A stretch of DNA of 22,095 bases from an uncultured Bacilli bacterium (GTDB lineage Bacteria > Bacillota_I > Bacilli_A > RF39 > UBA660). A model generated the notes under the pieces. It ran no database searches and was not told the origin of the DNA. It saw only the letters and a program-made list of their open reading frames with translations. The stretch's first letter is position 1, and each line of letters begins with the position of its first letter. Shown one piece after another: positions 20,431-22,095 of this stretch. Position numbers and translations under genes: made by a program. Where the stretch lies: the NCBI GenBank assembly GCA_934096945.1, contig CAKOND010000017.1, forward strand, positions 1 to 22,095, written 5' to 3'.

Positions 20431-21946
20431 AAATTTCTATATCATTACCAATATCATCTGTTACTGAATTAAATAAATTTTGAATAAAATTATATGCATT
20501 AAATTTACTTGCTTTTCCCATTAAGTTGGTTATCATATTTAAAGAATCTTCATTGGAAATATTATTAATATCAGTTGTATTTGTATAATTCTTTTTGGTT
20601 ACTAAATTGTTTCCATATTTTGAATTTGATGTAATATCTATTGTAGCATCATATTCTTTGTAGTTTAAACTAATTTTACCACTTAAGTTATTTTTTTTAT
20701 TTTTTTCATCATTCTTAAGTGTTATATTACCATTTATTTTTAAATCTTCAGTATTAACTTTTATTTCAATATTAGGTGTATTTTTATCTTTATTATCTAA
20801 AGTTATATCCAAAACCATATCATTTGCTGTAAATACAATCATAGTTTTATCATTTGAAACTTCTATTTTAGCTTGTGCTGGTTTATTGTTTTCATCAGTT
20901 CCAGAAATAACAATTTTTTCGTCAGTTACTTCTATTTCATATGTGTTTTCACCAGATGTTACTTTATATTTGTTATTCTCTATTTTAGTACCTTCAACTT
21001 TAATATCATCACTAGTTATAGTAAAACTTTCCACACTATTTGTTGGCACTGTTACTTCAACTACAATCTTAACATTCTCTAGAGTTAAACTATTTTCAGT
21101 AACATATTCTGCTAGTGCCTTATCATTTTTTACTAAATCCATAAATTTATCATTTATTTTTGTTTTATTATTATCATTTATTTCATAAGTGTATGTTGCT
21201 TTTAATCCATTCAATTTAGTATTAATATCTGCTTCTTTTAAAGCTTCAAATATATATTTTACTAAATTGTTTGCTGTAGAACTGATATCATTTTTAGTTA
21301 ATGATTTTAATTTTTCAGTATATTCATTAATACTACCAAATATATTTTCATTACTTGCGGTTGTAAGAACTTTATCTATGATATCCTTGCTATCAATATA
21401 TATTTTATTATTATCAATCACTAGTATTCCATTTAGTATACCAGTATCTTGTTTTAAATTTAAATCAACATCTAAGTAATTGTTTTTAATACTTTGATTT
21501 GTTTTAAAACCAATTTCTAAGTTATTTAAATCTTTTAGGTTATTAGAATCGGTTGTTAATTTAATATTTGTTTCATTAACTAAATCATATGTATCAATGT
21601 TATCTAAGTATTCTTTATTAATTTCCAATCCCTCAAAAACTTCATTTACAAATGTATTAATCTTTTTAGAACTATGATCTAAGAAACTGGATGCATTAAA
21701 TGTATTTTTTATATATAGAATGCCACCGATAATGCCTAGTAGAACTATAAGGGCTACACATAGGCCTATAATAAGTCCTTTTTTACTTTTCTTTTCCCGG
21801 AAATCTTCAAAATAACTATTGTCTTGTTTTGGAATTTCTGTACCAACGTTTTCAGTAAACACAATCTCCGAAGCACTTTCATGTGCTTCTGTTTCTGGGT
21901 TATTATTTATACCCATTTCATTTTCATTTTTTAATTCTTCATTCAT
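20429..21946 (-). CDS. Large single-pass membrane protein with repetitive beta-rich ectodomain, unknown function
   Basis: 505 aa from ATG 21946, with GTGAGG 9 nt upstream. The in-frame GTG at 21961 overlaps that site. Residues 1-55 are hydrophilic, acidic and cytoplasmic. Residues ~57-79 (GLIIGLCVALIVLLGIIGGI) form one membrane helix. The rest is an exported, Asn/Lys/Thr-rich domain with alternating short beta-like stretches (NTYEIEVTDEKIVISGTDEN, ISLNYKEYDATIDITSN), reminiscent of lipoprotein-type beta-sheet folds. There is no lipobox, no sortase motif and no recognisable enzyme motif. It is plausibly an envelope or adhesion protein. Confidence 0.75.
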   Translation of the reverse strand: MNEELKNENEMGINNNPETEAHESASEIVFTENVGTEIPKQDNSYFEDFREKKSKKGLIIGLCVALIVLLGIIGGILYIKNTFNASSFLDHSSKKINTFVNEVFEGLEINKEYLDNIDTYDLVNETNIKLTTDSNNLKDLNNLEIGFKTNQSIKNNYLDVDLNLKQDTGILNGILVIDNNKIYIDSKDIIDKVLTTASNENIFGSINEYTEKLKSLTKNDISSTANNLVKYIFEALKEADINTKLNGLKATYTYEINDNNKTKINDKFMDLVKNDKALAEYVTENSLTLENVKIVVEVTVPTNSVESFTITSDDIKVEGTKIENNKYKVTSGENTYEIEVTDEKIVISGTDENNKPAQAKIEVSNDKTMIVFTANDMVLDITLDNKDKNTPNIEIKVNTEDLKINGNITLKNDEKNKKNNLSGKISLNYKEYDATIDITSNSKYGNNLVTKKNYTNTTDINNISNEDSLNMITNLMGKASKFNAYNFIQNLFNSVTDDIGNDIEI

Positions 21947-21979
21947 TTTTTTCAACCTCACTATTTTTATTATATTTAA

Positions 21980-21988
21980 ATTATAACA
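21980..21988 (-). promoter_or_regulatory. Extended -10 promoter of the large single-pass protein gene
   Basis: On the minus strand TGTTATAAT reads from 21988 to 21980, 34 nt before the chosen ATG. The -35 is poor. Confidence 0.5.
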
Positions 21989-21992
21989 TTAT

Positions 21993-22095
21993 TTGACAAA
22001 AAAATAAAGACTATTTTATAAAAGGTACCCAATGTCAAGGACTAAATAAAAAAGAGAGAGTTTAGGCAATGGATTCAAATAGATGATTTCGGTAT
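21993..22095 (+). other. Right-edge sequence: possible promoter and start of an unidentified element
   Basis: TTGACA (21993-21998) and TTATAA (22016-22021), 17 nt apart, could be a rightward promoter. After it, 22021-22095 is less AT-biased (GGTACCCAATGTCAAGGAC). The final ~50 bases have one open frame reading KKREFRQWIQIDDFG without a visible start codon. This could be the end of an insertion sequence or the beginning of a gene cut by the window; I cannot tell. Confidence 0.3.

Noticed and set aside
20873..21479. Plus-strand frames opposite the large single-pass protein
   Set aside because: Phe/Ser/Ile-rich shadows of an Asn/Lys/Glu-rich gene, mutually overlapping and without ribosome binding sites.
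1..22095. CRISPR array, rRNA or tRNA genes
   Set aside because: No regularly spaced repeats and no cloverleaf or rRNA-like segments were seen on reading both strands.

Overview
The window is about 27% GC overall. It uses TGA as a stop: the tcdA and gpsA reading frames both end on TGA, and tryptophan is coded by TGG. This argues against the Mycoplasma/Spiroplasma code. The gene set (AsnRS plus GatCAB, RarA, a Xer recombinase, a TcdA-like E1 enzyme with a probable 6S RNA just upstream, AAGGAG-type ribosome binding sites, extended -10 promoters of the form TGnTAnAAT) suggests an AT-rich member of the Bacillota, probably an uncultured gut Bacilli/RF39-like lineage. The lineage is an inference, not shown directly.

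Layout. 1-113 is the tail of a probable Rpn/PD-(D/E)XK-type nuclease. 415-6418 is a tight translation operon: a shrunken HisRS-like protein, a 59-aa ORF, asnS, a UPF0200-like P-loop protein, then gatC-gatA-gatB, closed by a terminator. 6518-8629 holds an anchored surface protein and a small membrane-anchored protein. Between and within these two lies an island of about 55% GC (7838-8160), covering the last ~60 codons of the surface protein and ~140 bp of hairpin-rich non-coding DNA. 8717-11552 holds a Fic-fold protein lacking the motif histidine and a HerA-like ATPase. 11666-12487 is an anchored glucosaminidase-like protein. 12504-12688 is a structured RNA, probably 6S, followed by tcdA. gpsA and rarA run leftward (13368-15538), facing away from a xerC/xerD-type recombinase. 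To the right are a 38-aa basic peptide (minus strand), a class I glutamine amidotransferase-like hydrolase, a transglutaminase-like protein and a ZIP transporter. A gene-free AT-rich gap of 530 bp with a 41-42 bp tandem repeat follows. Two minus-strand membrane proteins complete the window: a GT2/GtrA-like fusion and a large single-pass protein.

How the genes fit together. The left operon supplies aminoacyl-tRNA by two routes, AsnRS directly and GatCAB by transamidation; because AsnRS is present, GatCAB is probably needed mainly for Gln-tRNAGln. The tcdA/rarA/6S grouping resembles the Bacillus aspS-6S-yrvM-yrvN neighbourhood. The surface protein, glucosaminidase and GT/GtrA protein point to cell-envelope functions.

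Most unusual signal: the sharply bounded GC-rich 3' cassette of the surface-protein gene. It stays in frame, ends in the family-typical GVRPSFNL and C-terminal motifs, is rich in NNY codons and is followed at once by a long GC-rich hairpin. This is what a remote variable region of a diversity-generating retroelement (DGR), or another C-terminus replacement system, would look like. No reverse transcriptase or template repeat is in the window, so this remains a hypothesis.
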